This document shows, piece by piece, positions 1-9,314 of a stretch of DNA of 64,000 bases. Origin of the DNA: Thermomonas beijingensis (GTDB lineage Bacteria; Pseudomonadota; Gammaproteobacteria; Xanthomonadales; Xanthomonadaceae); NCBI RefSeq assembly GCF_020034655.1, contig NZ_JAIQDJ010000005.1:84867-148866 (forward strand), read 5' to 3'. Under the pieces are notes generated by a model. It was not told the origin of the DNA, ran no database searches, and was given only the letters and a program-made list of their open reading frames with translations. Numbering within the stretch: position 1 is the first letter of the stretch; each line of letters begins with the position of its first letter. The position numbers were made by a program, and so were the translations under genes.

Positions 1-47
1 ATGCCGGCATCGATGGCAGGATAGCGCGTCGCATTCAAGGCTGAGTA

Positions 48-1292
48 ATGTTTAAACCCGTTCCCGTCGCCATCGGCCTGCGCTATCTGCGTGCCAAACG
101 CCGCAATGGTTTCATCTCGTTTATTTCATTGGCGTCGATCCTTGGCATCGCACTAGGGGTCACTGCCTTGATCACCACACTCGCGGTGATGAGCGGGTTT
201 CAGAAAGAAATCCGTGATCGCATGTTGGGCATGGCGGCACACGCCACCGTCAGTGGCTACGGTGAGCCGCTGCAGGACTGGCAGCACGCGGTGCAAGTGG
301 CGATGCGTGATCCGCGCGTGGCCGGTGCCGCGCCCTATATTGAAAAAGAAGCACTGATTTCTGCCGCCAACAACCAGCCGGCAATGCTGCGGGCGGTGAT
401 TCCGGCGGAAGAGGGCAAGGTCTCGGTACTGCCGCAGAAAATGGTGCAAGGCAAATTGACCCAACTCACGCCTGGGAGCTTCAACATCGTGCTGGGCCGG
501 GAACTGGCGCTGTGGTTGGGAGTCGGCGTGGGCGATGATGTCATCGTCACGCTCGCCGATTTTCGCAGTACCCCGGTGGGCGGCGTACAGACCATGAAGC
601 GCTTCAAAGTCAGCGGCATTTTCGAGGCCGGTTACAACGAGTTCGACAAAGGCTTGGCGGTGGTCAATCTGACCGATTTGCAGCGCGTGTTGCGAATGGG
701 CGAGGGTGTAACCGGGGTACGCTTGCGGCTGCACGACATGGATCAAGCGTTCGCGGTGGCTCGTGCTTTGGCGCTGAATCTCAAGGGCCCGTACCGCGTC
801 AGCGATTGGAGCGAAGAAAACGCCAATCTTTTTCGCGCATTGAAAATGGAAAAAACGGTGATGGCGATCTTGCTGTCGCTGATTATCGCGATGGGCGCGT
901 TCAATCTGGTGTCCTCGCAAGTGATGTTGGTGACCGATAAGCAGGCCGACATTGCCATTCTGCGCACCTTGGGGCTGACCCCCGCGCAGGTGATGCGGGT
1001 GTTTATGGTGCAGGGCAGCCTGATTGGCGTGATTGGTACCGTGGTGGGGGTGATTGGGGGCATTGTGTTGACCCTCAACCTGGGGGCCATTTTGAAAGGC
1101 ATCGAACATATCTTTGGCATTCAGTTGCTGCCCGAGGATGTGTACTACATCACCGGCCTGCCGATTGATCTGCAATCGGGTGATGTGGTGACGATTGCTT
1201 GCGTAGCCTTGGCGATGGCGTTCTTGGCCACCTTGTATCCAGCGTGGCGCGCCGCACGCACCGCACCCGCGGAGGCGCTGCGTTATGAGTGA
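48..1292 (+). CDS. lolC: Lipoprotein-releasing ABC transporter permease, LolC/LolE family
   Basis: A 414-residue inner-membrane permease. With LolD it would extract outer-membrane lipoproteins from the inner membrane and hand them to LolA. A first transmembrane helix lies at about residues 21-48, followed by a large periplasmic domain (about 50-270) and three C-terminal helices (about 270-400) in an FtsX-type permease domain. The family layout and the overlapping lolD support the call. LolC and LolE are paralogous, and many Xanthomonadales use a single LolC/E-type (LolF-like) permease; sequence alone does not separate them. The 3' end overlaps lolD by 8 nt. The ribosome site before the ATG is weak. 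Confidence 0.93.
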   Translation: MFKPVPVAIGLRYLRAKRRNGFISFISLASILGIALGVTALITTLAVMSGFQKEIRDRMLGMAAHATVSGYGEPLQDWQHAVQVAMRDPRVAGAAPYIEKEALISAANNQPAMLRAVIPAEEGKVSVLPQKMVQGKLTQLTPGSFNIVLGRELALWLGVGVGDDVIVTLADFRSTPVGGVQTMKRFKVSGIFEAGYNEFDKGLAVVNLTDLQRVLRMGEGVTGVRLRLHDMDQAFAVARALALNLKGPYRVSDWSEENANLFRALKMEKTVMAILLSLIIAMGAFNLVSSQVMLVTDKQADIAILRTLGLTPAQVMRVFMVQGSLIGVIGTVVGVIGGIVLTLNLGAILKGIEHIFGIQLLPEDVYYITGLPIDLQSGDVVTIACVALAMAFLATLYPAWRAARTAPAEALRYE

Positions 1293-1992
1293 GCCACAGA
1301 GCAATGACGTAATTCGTGCCGAAGGGCTGGGCAAGACCTACATCGAAGGCAAGCTGCATACGCCGGTGTTTGATGGTTTGGAGTTTGCCGTGCAAGCCGG
1401 TGAGACCGTGGCGATTTTGGGTGCATCCGGTGCCGGCAAAAGCACGTTGCTCCACTTGTTGGGCGGCTTGGATGTACCCACGACGGGCGAGGTTTTTGTC
1501 GCCGGCCAGCAAATGAGCGCACTCTCGAATGCCGCGCGCGGTCGTTTGCGAAATTCAGCGCTGGGTTTTATCTATCAGTTCCACCATCTGCTGCCGGAAT
1601 TCACTGCACTCGAGAACGTGATGATGCCGGTGCTGTTGGCGGGACTGCCCACACAGGAAGCCACCACGCGGGCGCAAACACTGCTGGAGTCGGTGGGCTT
1701 GGGGCATCGGCTTGCGCACAAACCCGGTGAGCTGTCGGGCGGTGAGCGCCAACGTGCAGCAGTGGCGCGGGCCTTGGTCAACACGCCTGCCTGCGTACTG
1801 GGCGATGAGCCAACCGGCAATCTGGATGAAAAGACTGCCGCAACCGTATTTGCGCAGATGCTGGAACTCAACCGCGTCCAAGCTACCAGTCTTGTCCTGG
1901 TGACCCATGATCGCCGCTTGGCACGCAAGCTGGATCGCGTGTTGGAGCTGCGCGAGGGGCGTTTGCACGTATTGGCGGCCAGCGAGGTCTGA
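1285..1992 (+). CDS. lolD: Lipoprotein-releasing ABC transporter ATPase LolD
   Basis: A 235-residue ATPase that powers lipoprotein release with LolC. The Walker A motif GASGAGKS spans residues 46-53 with lysine 52. The ABC signature LSGGERQR and a Walker B ending in GDEPTGNLD follow at about 155 and 172, and the switch histidine is in VTHD. The ATG lies 8 nt inside lolC, so the two are probably translationally coupled. Length and motifs are typical of the LolD/MacB group, and the lolC neighbour makes LolD the right subfamily. Confidence 0.95.
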   Translation: MSEPQSNDVIRAEGLGKTYIEGKLHTPVFDGLEFAVQAGETVAILGASGAGKSTLLHLLGGLDVPTTGEVFVAGQQMSALSNAARGRLRNSALGFIYQFHHLLPEFTALENVMMPVLLAGLPTQEATTRAQTLLESVGLGHRLAHKPGELSGGERQRAAVARALVNTPACVLGDEPTGNLDEKTAATVFAQMLELNRVQATSLVLVTHDRRLARKLDRVLELREGRLHVLAASEV

Positions 1993-2065
1993 CGGGGAAA
2001 ATCCTGACCTTACGGTGTTCCTTGCACCGACGGACAGCAGCAGGTGGGTGTTGGATGCTATCCGC

Positions 2066-4516
2066 ATGGCCGCCCACCTCTCGCTTGCATGGTTTCATCA
2101 ACGCGCATCGGGTGTGCACGTTGCGCATGCGGGCGCTGCATTATTTGGGTCACTTTGTGCCGCGAGCTTGCTGGCAGGCGTCAGCCTGTGTCTGCTGCTG
2201 CCGGGGTTGCCACCGAGAGGCGTGCTGTGGTGTTGCGTGCTGGTGGGTGGGGGGTTGGCATGGCGCGCTAATGCCGGCCCCTTGCGCGGTGGGCGCGTGC
2301 TCGGGGTGCTGCTGCTGGGGATGGCATTGGCCGGTTTGCAGGCCGCGCATGCGCTGCAGGCACAGCTACCTGTGGCTTTGCAGGGCCAGTCGCTGATCTT
2401 GCGTGGGCAGATTGTCGAGCTGCCGGTGCACGAGGTTCGACGCACCAGTTTTGAATTCGTGGTGGATACGGATATCAGCCAACCTGCATCACTGCGTGGC
2501 CAGCGGTTGCGGCTGGCGTGGTATGACGATGATCCACGGCCGCGTGCGCGCTTGCAGGCTGGCAGCCGTTGGGAATTCCCGCTCAAGCTGCGTGCGCCAC
2601 GTGGCTTGCGCAACCCCGGCGGCAGTGACGCGGAAAAGTATGCACTGGCGGCGCGCATCAGCGCCACCGGCTTTGTGCAGAAGCCACTGCGCGCACGTCG
2701 TTTGGCGGGGCCGTCTGGTATTGATGCGTGGCGTGAGGCGATGAGTGCGCGCATCGCCAGCACAACACCGGCCGCGTCGTCGCGCTTTGTGCAGGCATTG
2801 GCGCTGGGCGATACCCGCGCATTGGACGATACCGATTGGGCGCGCCTGCGCGCTGCCGGCTTGACCCATTTAATCGCGATTTCCGGGTTTCATGTGGGGC
2901 TGGTGGCCGGGTTTTGCGCCTTGCTGGCTGGGGGGCTGTGGTGGCTGTTGCCTGCGCTGTGCCGCTGGCTACCACGTCCGTTTGCTGCGGGTGGCGGCGC
3001 AGTGCTGGGCGCGTTTGGCTACGCGCTGCTGACCGGAATGGCGGTGCCCACCATGCGCACGGTGGTGATGATCGCGGTATTGGTGCTGGCGCGCTGCTTG
3101 CGTCGCCGCCAGCGCATCGCCGATACATTGGGGTTGGGCTGCATCGTATTGCTGTTGCTGGATCCGTTGGCCGTGCTGGGCGCTGGGTTTTGGCTCAGTT
3201 TTGCTGGCGTAGCGTGGTTGCTGTGGTGCTTGCCGGGGGATGCGGGGGAGGGAGGAGGCAAGGGCATCATGCCGATCCTGCGCGGTTTTTTCGCCGCACA
3301 AGCGGTGGCCAGTTTGGGCTTGCTGCCGCTGACCGTGGTGCTGTTCGGGCAGGCCTCGTTTGCCGGGCCTTTGGCCAACCTAGCGGCGGTGCCGTGGTGG
3401 AGTTTGGTGGTGGTGCCCCTGAGTTTGCTGGGCGTGTTGGCCGAAACCCTGCATGCCGGGGCTGGGCCGTGGTGCTGGCAGGCAGCGGCGTGGTGTTTTG
3501 ACCTGCTTTGGCCAGTGTTGACGCGGATTGCCGACAGTCCCTTGGCCATGCTGTGGTTGCCCGAAGCACGCTGGTTTGCGCTGCCGCTGGCGCTGTTGTC
3601 GGCATTCTGGTTGCTGCTGCCACGCGGATTGCCGGGCAAGCCGCTGGTCTTGTTGCTCTGGCTGCCGTTGCTGTTGCCAGCGCGAGAATTGCCGGCGGTC
3701 GGGGCGGTTGAGCTGACCGTGATTGATGTGGGGCAGGGCTTGTCGGTGCTGGTGCGCACCGCACATCACAGCCTGCTGTATGACATGGGGCCCGCGGTGG
3801 CTGATGGGTATGACGCCGGCGAGCGTGCGGTAATCCCCGCCTTGCATGGGCTGGGCGTAAGGCACCTGGATCTGGCAATGGTCAGTCATGGCGACAATGA
3901 CCATGCCGGCGGTTTGCAGGCGGTGGCCAGCGTCTTTCCGATACCCCAAGTGTGGGTGCCAGCGGGCAGCCCCACCCATGGCACGGCACGCTGCGTGGCC
4001 GGGCAGCAGTGGCAATGGGATGGCGTGCGATTTCGTGCGCTGCACCCGGCCGAGGGCATGCCCTATCTCGATAACGAATCCAGTTGCGTGCTGCGCATCG
4101 AAACCGCCACCGACAGCGCCTTGTTGGCCGGCGATATCGGCCAATACGTCGAGCGCAAACTGTTGGCCGAACAACCCGCCAGCCTGCGCAATGCCGTGGT
4201 GATCGTGCCCCATCACGGCAGCGCGGGGTCGTCTGATCCAGGCTTTGTCAGCGCTACCGGGGCGCGGTTGGCGCTGGTGTCTTCGGGCGCGGACAACCGT
4301 TTCAGGCACCCGCGTGAGGCGGTGGTGCGGCGCTGGTGCGCGGCCGGTGCGGAGGTACTGGATACCTCGCGCTCGGGCGCATTGCAGGTGTGGATTGGCC
4401 GGCAGGGCCTGCAATTGCGCGAACGCCGCAGCGACCAGCCACGTTTGTGGGATGCGGTACAACGGCGCGGGCAAGCGGCTGGGCTATGCTACGCGCCTGA
4501 GATTTTGCGGCCATGA
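2066..4516 (+). CDS. comEC: DNA internalization competence protein ComEC/Rec2
   Basis: An inner-membrane channel for uptake of transforming single-stranded DNA, about 816 residues from the ATG chosen here. The open frame runs further upstream, but that part overlaps lolD and has no hydrophobic or family-like sequence; GTG and TTG codons at 2045-2050 are alternatives. The order is an N-terminal domain with membrane helices, the Competence domain (starting near the stretch ISGFHVGL) with many helices, and a C-terminal metallo-beta-lactamase-like domain. The last carries HGDNDHAGG at about residues 608-616 and a later HHGS, consistent with a nuclease-like metal site. The gene follows lolD by 73 nt and is followed by exbB. 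Confidence 0.93.
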   Translation: MAAHLSLAWFHQRASGVHVAHAGAALFGSLCAASLLAGVSLCLLLPGLPPRGVLWCCVLVGGGLAWRANAGPLRGGRVLGVLLLGMALAGLQAAHALQAQLPVALQGQSLILRGQIVELPVHEVRRTSFEFVVDTDISQPASLRGQRLRLAWYDDDPRPRARLQAGSRWEFPLKLRAPRGLRNPGGSDAEKYALAARISATGFVQKPLRARRLAGPSGIDAWREAMSARIASTTPAASSRFVQALALGDTRALDDTDWARLRAAGLTHLIAISGFHVGLVAGFCALLAGGLWWLLPALCRWLPRPFAAGGGAVLGAFGYALLTGMAVPTMRTVVMIAVLVLARCLRRRQRIADTLGLGCIVLLLLDPLAVLGAGFWLSFAGVAWLLWCLPGDAGEGGGKGIMPILRGFFAAQAVASLGLLPLTVVLFGQASFAGPLANLAAVPWWSLVVVPLSLLGVLAETLHAGAGPWCWQAAAWCFDLLWPVLTRIADSPLAMLWLPEARWFALPLALLSAFWLLLPRGLPGKPLVLLLWLPLLLPARELPAVGAVELTVIDVGQGLSVLVRTAHHSLLYDMGPAVADGYDAGERAVIPALHGLGVRHLDLAMVSHGDNDHAGGLQAVASVFPIPQVWVPAGSPTHGTARCVAGQQWQWDGVRFRALHPAEGMPYLDNESSCVLRIETATDSALLAGDIGQYVERKLLAEQPASLRNAVVIVPHHGSAGSSDPGFVSATGARLALVSSGADNRFRHPREAVVRRWCAAGAEVLDTSRSGALQVWIGRQGLQLRERRSDQPRLWDAVQRRGQAAGLCYAPEILRP

Positions 4517-4534
4517 TGGCCGAAGGATTGCTAA

Positions 4535-5182
4535 ATGCTGGAACTGATCAAAGCGGGCGGCTGGCCCATGATCCCACTATTACTGCTCACCGTAGTGGCA
4601 TTGGCAATCGTGGTCGAGCGTTTTTGGAGCCTGCGGCGCGAGCGCATCCTGCCGCCAGGACTGGGTGAAGAGGTTCGTATCTGGGTGGCCAAAGGCAAGC
4701 CGCTGGAACAGGCGCATATCGACTCTTTGCGCTCCAATTCGCCACTTGGGGCCTTGCTGGCAGCACAGCTGGACGTGCGCCAGCGTGGTCGTGAGGTGAT
4801 GCGTGAACGGGTCGAGGATGTGGGCCGGCATCTCGTGCATCGCATGGAGCGGTTTCTCAACTCGCTGGGCACCATTGCCGCAGCTGGCCCCTTGCTGGGC
4901 TTGTTCGGTACTGTGGTAGGCATGATTCAAATGTTTTTGGGCATCCTCGATCACGGCATCGGCGATGCCAATCAATTGGCCGGCGGCATCGGCAAAGCCT
5001 TGGTATGCACAGCCACTGGCATGATCGTGGCGATCCCGGCACTCGCGTTCCATCGTTACTTCCGTGGCCGGATTGCCAGTTACATCGTGGAGATGGAGCA
5101 CGAGGCAATGCGGCTGGGGGATGTGTTGGAAGGCAGTGCAAGCACTGCAACTGCTTCGGGTAATGCCCGCAAGAAGCAGTAA
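4535..5182 (+). CDS. exbB: Proton channel subunit ExbB (MotA/TolQ/ExbB family)
   Basis: A 215-residue inner-membrane protein with a helix near residues 10-30 and two more at about 108-130 and 155-175, the arrangement of ExbB/TolQ. With ExbD it converts proton-motive force into work for TonB- or Tol-type systems. A GAAGGA ribosome site sits 9 nt before the ATG. ExbD follows after 11 nt. No tonB or tolA is nearby. In this order (comEC-exbB-exbD-msbA-lpxK) the pair is a conserved xanthomonad arrangement, and whether it serves TonB or envelope biogenesis is not shown here. Confidence 0.9.
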   Translation: MLELIKAGGWPMIPLLLLTVVALAIVVERFWSLRRERILPPGLGEEVRIWVAKGKPLEQAHIDSLRSNSPLGALLAAQLDVRQRGREVMRERVEDVGRHLVHRMERFLNSLGTIAAAGPLLGLFGTVVGMIQMFLGILDHGIGDANQLAGGIGKALVCTATGMIVAIPALAFHRYFRGRIASYIVEMEHEAMRLGDVLEGSASTATASGNARKKQ

Positions 5183-5193
5183 GGGCAGGCCGC

Positions 5194-5631
5194 ATGCGCA
5201 TCCGCGATTACCGCGACGACGACACGCCCGAGATCAACTTGGTGCCGCTGATTGATGTGTTGTTGTGCCTGCTGATCTTCTTTGTGGTCACCACCACCTT
5301 CGATGCGCGCTCAGTGTTGAAACTGGAACTGCCGCGTGCCGATGGTCAACCCGCGCAGGCACAAGGGCAGCCGCTGTCGATCCTGATCAATGCACAGGGG
5401 CGCTACTTCGTGGGGGATCGCGAAGTATTGCGTACCGATGTGGAGTCTCTGAAAGTGGCGTTGCGTGCAGTGGCCGGAGAAGATCGTGGCCGCACCGTGC
5501 TGATTCGTGCCGATGCGCGTACGCCGTGGCAGGCTGTGGTCACCACTTACGAAGCCTTGGGCCAATTGGGGTTCCACAAAATCGCCAATGCCACTGCGCC
5601 GGCACCGATGACGCAAGGGGCCGCCCCATGA
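5194..5631 (+). CDS. exbD: Biopolymer transport protein ExbD/TolR family
   Basis: A 145-residue protein with a short cytoplasmic N-terminus, one helix at about residues 18-36 and a periplasmic domain. The helix begins with the INLVPLIDVLL stretch that holds the proton-path aspartate (Asp23) conserved in ExbD/TolR. It partners ExbB just upstream. The stop codon overlaps the msbA start in ATGA, which suggests coupled translation with the lipid A genes. Confidence 0.92.
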   Translation: MRIRDYRDDDTPEINLVPLIDVLLCLLIFFVVTTTFDARSVLKLELPRADGQPAQAQGQPLSILINAQGRYFVGDREVLRTDVESLKVALRAVAGEDRGRTVLIRADARTPWQAVVTTYEALGQLGFHKIANATAPAPMTQGAAP

Positions 5632-7379
5632 CCGACGGCAATACGCCGTGGGCGATCTATCGCAGGTTGATGGGGTTCACGCGGCCCTATCGTGGCGTGC
5701 TGCTGGTGGCGATGGTGGGGATGTTACTGGAGGGCGCGGCGGCCGGCGCGTTCGGGTTATTGACCAAACCCATGGTTGACGAGACCTTCGTCGCCCGGAA
5801 TCAGGAATTCAGCTTGTTGATGCCGCTGGCCATCGTTGGCATCTTCGTGGTGCGCGGTGTGGCGGGGTATCTCAGCGACCTGTTCATGGCCAAGGCCGGG
5901 CGCGGCATTGCGCGCGATATGCGGGTGGGCGCAATGGCCAAGTATCTGCGTTTGCCGGGTCTGCGGTTTGATTCCGAACCGGTGCCCTCGATGCTGGTGC
6001 GCCTAGGCTCGGATAGCGATCAAGTGGCGCAGGCGGCGATTGATTCGGCCAAGGTCATGCTGCAACAATCCTTGCAGGTGATTTCGATGCTGGCGGTGAT
6101 GCTGTACGCCAGTTGGCGGGTCACGTTCGTGGTGTTGTTACTCGCACCGGCGATTGCATGGTTGATGGATAAGGTGGGCAAGCGCTATCGGCGCTTCGGC
6201 CATCGCGTACAGGAAAGTGCCACCGAGTTAATGCTGGCCGCCGATCAAGCCTTGTCGAACCAACAGGAAGTCAAGGTGTATGGCGCACAGGCCGTCGAAA
6301 TGCAGCGCTATTCCAGTTTGGCCAATGAATATCTGCGGCTGAATCTGAAAGTGGAAGCCACCCGCAGTATCTCGTCGGCGGTGGTGCAATTGACTGGTGC
6401 AGTCGGGTTGGCCTTGATGTTGTTCTTTGCCGGTCGTGAGGCGATGGAAGGGCGACTGACTGCGGGCGGCTTTGTGCAGTTGATGCTGGCGATGATGGCG
6501 ATTATCCCTGCGCTGAAACAGCTGACCAATGTGCAGGGTATGCTTCAGCGCGGCATTGTTTCGGCCGATCGCCTGTTTGCAGTGCTGGATGCCGAAGACG
6601 AACCCGATAGTGGCCAGCGCCCATTGCAACGCACGCAGGGTGTGCTGGAGTTTCGCGCAGTGCAGGCGCGTTACCCTGGGCAGACCCAGGCGGCGTTATC
6701 CAGGATCAGCTTCATTGCGCGCCCCGGCACCGTTACCGCGATCGTGGGACGCTCTGGCAGCGGTAAATCGACACTGGTCAAACTGATTCCGCGTTTTTAC
6801 GAACCTGAAAGCGGACAGATTTTGCTGGATGGTCACGCCCTCAACGACTACCCATTGGCTGCCCTGCGCCGACAAGTGGCGATGGTGGGGCAACAAGTCA
6901 TGTTGTTTGATGGCAGCGTGGTGCGAAATGTGGCGTATGGCGAACTGCAACAAGCTGATGCCGATGCGGTGGCGCGAGCGTTGCGGGCGGCCAATGCGAT
7001 GGAGTTTGTGAACCAGTTGCCGGAAGGTGTGGACACCCATATCGGCGCCAAGGGCGGTAAGTTGTCGGGCGGCCAACGCCAGCGCCTGGCAATTGCGCGG
7101 GCGATGTTGAAAGATGCACCGATCCTGATTCTGGATGAGGCCACCGCTGCACTCGACAATGAGTCCGAGCGCTTGGTGCAGGAGGCTTTGGCTACGTTGA
7201 TTCCAGACCGCACCACCTTGGTCATCGCCCATCGTCTGTCCACCGTTGAGCATGCCGATCAAGTGCTGGTGCTGGATGAAGGCCGGTTGGTCGAGCAAGG
7301 CACGCATGTTGAGCTGCTGGCGCGAGGCGGTTTGTATGCGCATCTGCATGCCATGCAATTTAGGGAAGCCGGCACTTGA
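5628..7379 (+). CDS. msbA: Lipid A export ATP-binding/permease protein MsbA
   Basis: A 583-residue ABC half-transporter that flips core-lipid A across the inner membrane. The N-terminal transmembrane domain (about 1-320) is followed by a nucleotide-binding domain with Walker [10 protein letters not shown] at 374-382, the signature LSGGQRQR from 479 and a Walker B ending [11 protein letters not shown]. The start chosen is the ATG in the ATGA overlap with exbD; the frame is open further upstream but only as a shadow of exbD. The immediate lpxK neighbour supports MsbA over a general exporter. Confidence 0.95.
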   Translation: MTDGNTPWAIYRRLMGFTRPYRGVLLVAMVGMLLEGAAAGAFGLLTKPMVDETFVARNQEFSLLMPLAIVGIFVVRGVAGYLSDLFMAKAGRGIARDMRVGAMAKYLRLPGLRFDSEPVPSMLVRLGSDSDQVAQAAIDSAKVMLQQSLQVISMLAVMLYASWRVTFVVLLLAPAIAWLMDKVGKRYRRFGHRVQESATELMLAADQALSNQQEVKVYGAQAVEMQRYSSLANEYLRLNLKVEATRSISSAVVQLTGAVGLALMLFFAGREAMEGRLTAGGFVQLMLAMMAIIPALKQLTNVQGMLQRGIVSADRLFAVLDAEDEPDSGQRPLQRTQGVLEFRAVQARYPGQTQAALSRISFIARPGTVTAIVGRSGSGKSTLVKLIPRFYEPESGQILLDGHALNDYPLAALRRQVAMVGQQVMLFDGSVVRNVAYGELQQADADAVARALRAANAMEFVNQLPEGVDTHIGAKGGKLSGGQRQRLAIARAMLKDAPILILDEATAALDNESERLVQEALATLIPDRTTLVIAHRLSTVEHADQVLVLDEGRLVEQGTHVELLARGGLYAHLHAMQFREAGT

Positions 7380-8380
7380 GCGTTGCGTGGCTGCCGCAGA
7401 CGCCTGCTTGGTGGTTCGATGGGAGTACGCCACCGTGGTGGGCACGCATTGCATCGACAGGGTATGCGGGGCTAATCGCCCTGCGCCGCAGCGCCTATCG
7501 GCGTGGATTGCTGCGTCAATATCACCCCGGTGTGCCAGTCATTGTGGTGGGCAATATCGTTGCCGGCGGTAGCGGGAAAACACCACTAGTGTTGGCTGTG
7601 ATTGAGCGATTGCGTGCGGCGGGTTACACGCCCGGCGTGGCCAGTCGTGGCTACGGGCGCAACGATGCACGCACACCGCGCTGGGTGGATGTGGGCATGG
7701 ATGCTGCGTTATGTGGCGATGAGCCATTGCTGATCGCCGGCATCAGTGGCGCGAAAGTTCGCGTTGATCGTGATCGCGTGGCCGCGGCTCAAGCCTTGCG
7801 CGAGGTGGGTTGCGATGTGGTGGTTTGCGATGATGGTTTGCAGCACTACCGGTTGGCACGCGACATCGAAATTGAAGTGCAAGACCAACGCCGCCACTAC
7901 GGCAATGGCCGCCTGCTGCCGGCCGGGCCGTTGCGCGAACCCATCGAACGTGCCGCCGATTGTGAATTTCGCGTGTTGAATTTTGGTGCAGTCCCACACC
8001 CGGTGGCTTGCGAGACCACGGAATGGCCAATGCGGTTGAAGATCGGCGTGGTAAGGCCATTGCACACTGGGGCGCGGCTATCCATGGAGGCCTTTCGTGA
8101 CCAGCGCGTGCACGCTGTGGCCGGAATCGGTGAGCCCGAGCGCTTTTTCTCGATGTTGCGCGAAGCCGGCATTGGTGTAGTGCCACACGCGTTTCCAGAC
8201 CATCATGCCTATACGCCGGAAGACTTCAGTTTTGGCAGCCAACTGCACATCTTGATGACCGAAAAAGACGCAGTGAAGTGCGCCAGTTTTGCCCTGCCGT
8301 CCGCATGGGTCGTGCCGATTTCCGCACAGTTGCCGGAGTCGTTCTGGAGCGCGTTGCTGAGTCGTTTGCCGCATCGTTGA
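7376..8380 (+). CDS. lpxK: Tetraacyldisaccharide 4'-kinase LpxK
   Basis: A 334-residue membrane-associated kinase that adds the 4'-phosphate to the lipid A precursor to form lipid IVA. The P-loop-like motif [11 protein letters not shown] is at residues 59-69. The start is TTG, overlapping the msbA stop and preceded by AGGGAAG at 7362-7368; no ATG fits the family's N-terminus. In relatives lpxK is often followed by a Trm112-like gene and kdsB. Neither is present here, so the order breaks just after this gene. Confidence 0.93.
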   Translation: MSVAWLPQTPAWWFDGSTPPWWARIASTGYAGLIALRRSAYRRGLLRQYHPGVPVIVVGNIVAGGSGKTPLVLAVIERLRAAGYTPGVASRGYGRNDARTPRWVDVGMDAALCGDEPLLIAGISGAKVRVDRDRVAAAQALREVGCDVVVCDDGLQHYRLARDIEIEVQDQRRHYGNGRLLPAGPLREPIERAADCEFRVLNFGAVPHPVACETTEWPMRLKIGVVRPLHTGARLSMEAFRDQRVHAVAGIGEPERFFSMLREAGIGVVPHAFPDHHAYTPEDFSFGSQLHILMTEKDAVKCASFALPSAWVVPISAQLPESFWSALLSRLPHR

Positions 8381-8583
8381 CAACCAGGCACATAACGCAA
8401 GTCACCCGGTATTTCCAGGTGGCCTGGTATGTTCCCGAGAAAATGCGCGACGGGCATTTCGTCATTTGCAATGGAACGAAGTCCTGCACGCGCCTCTCGG
8501 TGGACAGGGCGGGGTTGCGCAAAGATCGGCTGCCTGTGCCAGAACCTGTCAATCGAGCGCACTATCTGGATAGCGCGGCCTTC
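8381..8583. other. Non-assigned 203-bp interval between lpxK and upp
   Basis: No gene can be supported here. Open frames exist on both strands, but they continue antisense into lpxK or upp, lack a ribosome site and match no family I recognise. The interval separates convergent lpxK (+) and upp (-). A 7-bp repeat pair, ACCAGGC and GCCTGGT, lies about 40 nt apart in its first 60 nt. It could be a weak terminator or chance. Confidence 0.4.
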
Positions 8584-9216
8584 TCAATCCACCGGCGTTC
8601 CGAACAAACGGTCGCCGGCATCACCCAGCCCTGGGTGGATGTAGGCGTTTTCGTCCAGGCGCTCGTCGATCGCCGCGACATACACCTCAATCTCGGGATG
8701 CGCGGCCTCCAATGCGCGCAAGCCTTCCGGTGCGGCGACCAAAAAGATGCATTTGATGCGCCGGCAACCGGCGTTTTTCAGGAGTTGAATTGCAGCAATC
8801 GCGCTGCCGCCGGTGGCCAGCATCGGGTCGATCAACAGGGCTGTGCGCTGTTCCATGCGGTCAGCCAGTCGCTGGTAATAGCCTTCCGGTTGATGCGTGG
8901 CTTCGTTGCGGCGCAGGCCGACCACGCTCACCGGCGCGGCTGGCAGCAGGGCTTGCACACCGGGCAGAAAACCTAGCCCAGCACGCAAAATAGGGACGAG
9001 GGTCAGGTCTTCGCCGCGCACATGATCCACCTGCAATGGCCCGGCCCAAGTGTCCACGCGGATGGCTTGGGTGGGCAGGTCACGGGTGGCTTCGAACGCC
9101 AGCAAGGCGGCGATTTCACCGGCGAACTGCCGGAAATGCACAGGATCGGTGCTGATGTCGCGCAGCTTGCCAAGTTTGTGACGCACCAGCGGGTGGTCGA
9201 CTTCGACAATTTTCAT
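8584..9216 (-). CDS. upp: Uracil phosphoribosyltransferase
   Basis: A 210-residue cytosolic salvage enzyme that joins uracil to PRPP to give UMP. The N-terminus [16 protein letters not shown] matches the family. The PRPP loop DPMLATGGS lies at residues 130-138, and LRAG precedes the flexible region. The ATG at 9216 is preceded by GGAGAG; the frame extends 20 codons upstream but those residues are not family-like. It is monocistronic as far as can be seen, reading toward lpxK. Confidence 0.95.
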   Translation of the reverse strand: MKIVEVDHPLVRHKLGKLRDISTDPVHFRQFAGEIAALLAFEATRDLPTQAIRVDTWAGPLQVDHVRGEDLTLVPILRAGLGFLPGVQALLPAAPVSVVGLRRNEATHQPEGYYQRLADRMEQRTALLIDPMLATGGSAIAAIQLLKNAGCRRIKCIFLVAAPEGLRALEAAHPEIEVYVAAIDERLDENAYIHPGLGDAGDRLFGTPVD

Positions 9217-9260
9217 GCGGCGGCTCTCCAAACGGTCAGTCTCCAAACGGAAACCGGATG

Positions 9261-9288
9261 AAAACGGGGCGACCACTGGCCGCCCCGT
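9261..9288 (-). terminator. Intrinsic terminator of the aminotransferase gene
   Basis: Read leftward, an 8-bp stem ACGGGGCG/CGCCCCGT with a 9-nt loop runs into a short T tract (TTTTC). It starts 27 nt after the aminotransferase stop and lies upstream of upp. Confidence 0.7.
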
Positions 9289-9314
9289 ATTGATGCGTCA
9301 ATTGCAAGGCAGCG

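Noticed and set aside
8278..8976. 232-codon rightward frame over the lpxK-upp junction
   Set aside because: It overlaps lpxK and most of upp in antisense; both of these are well supported.
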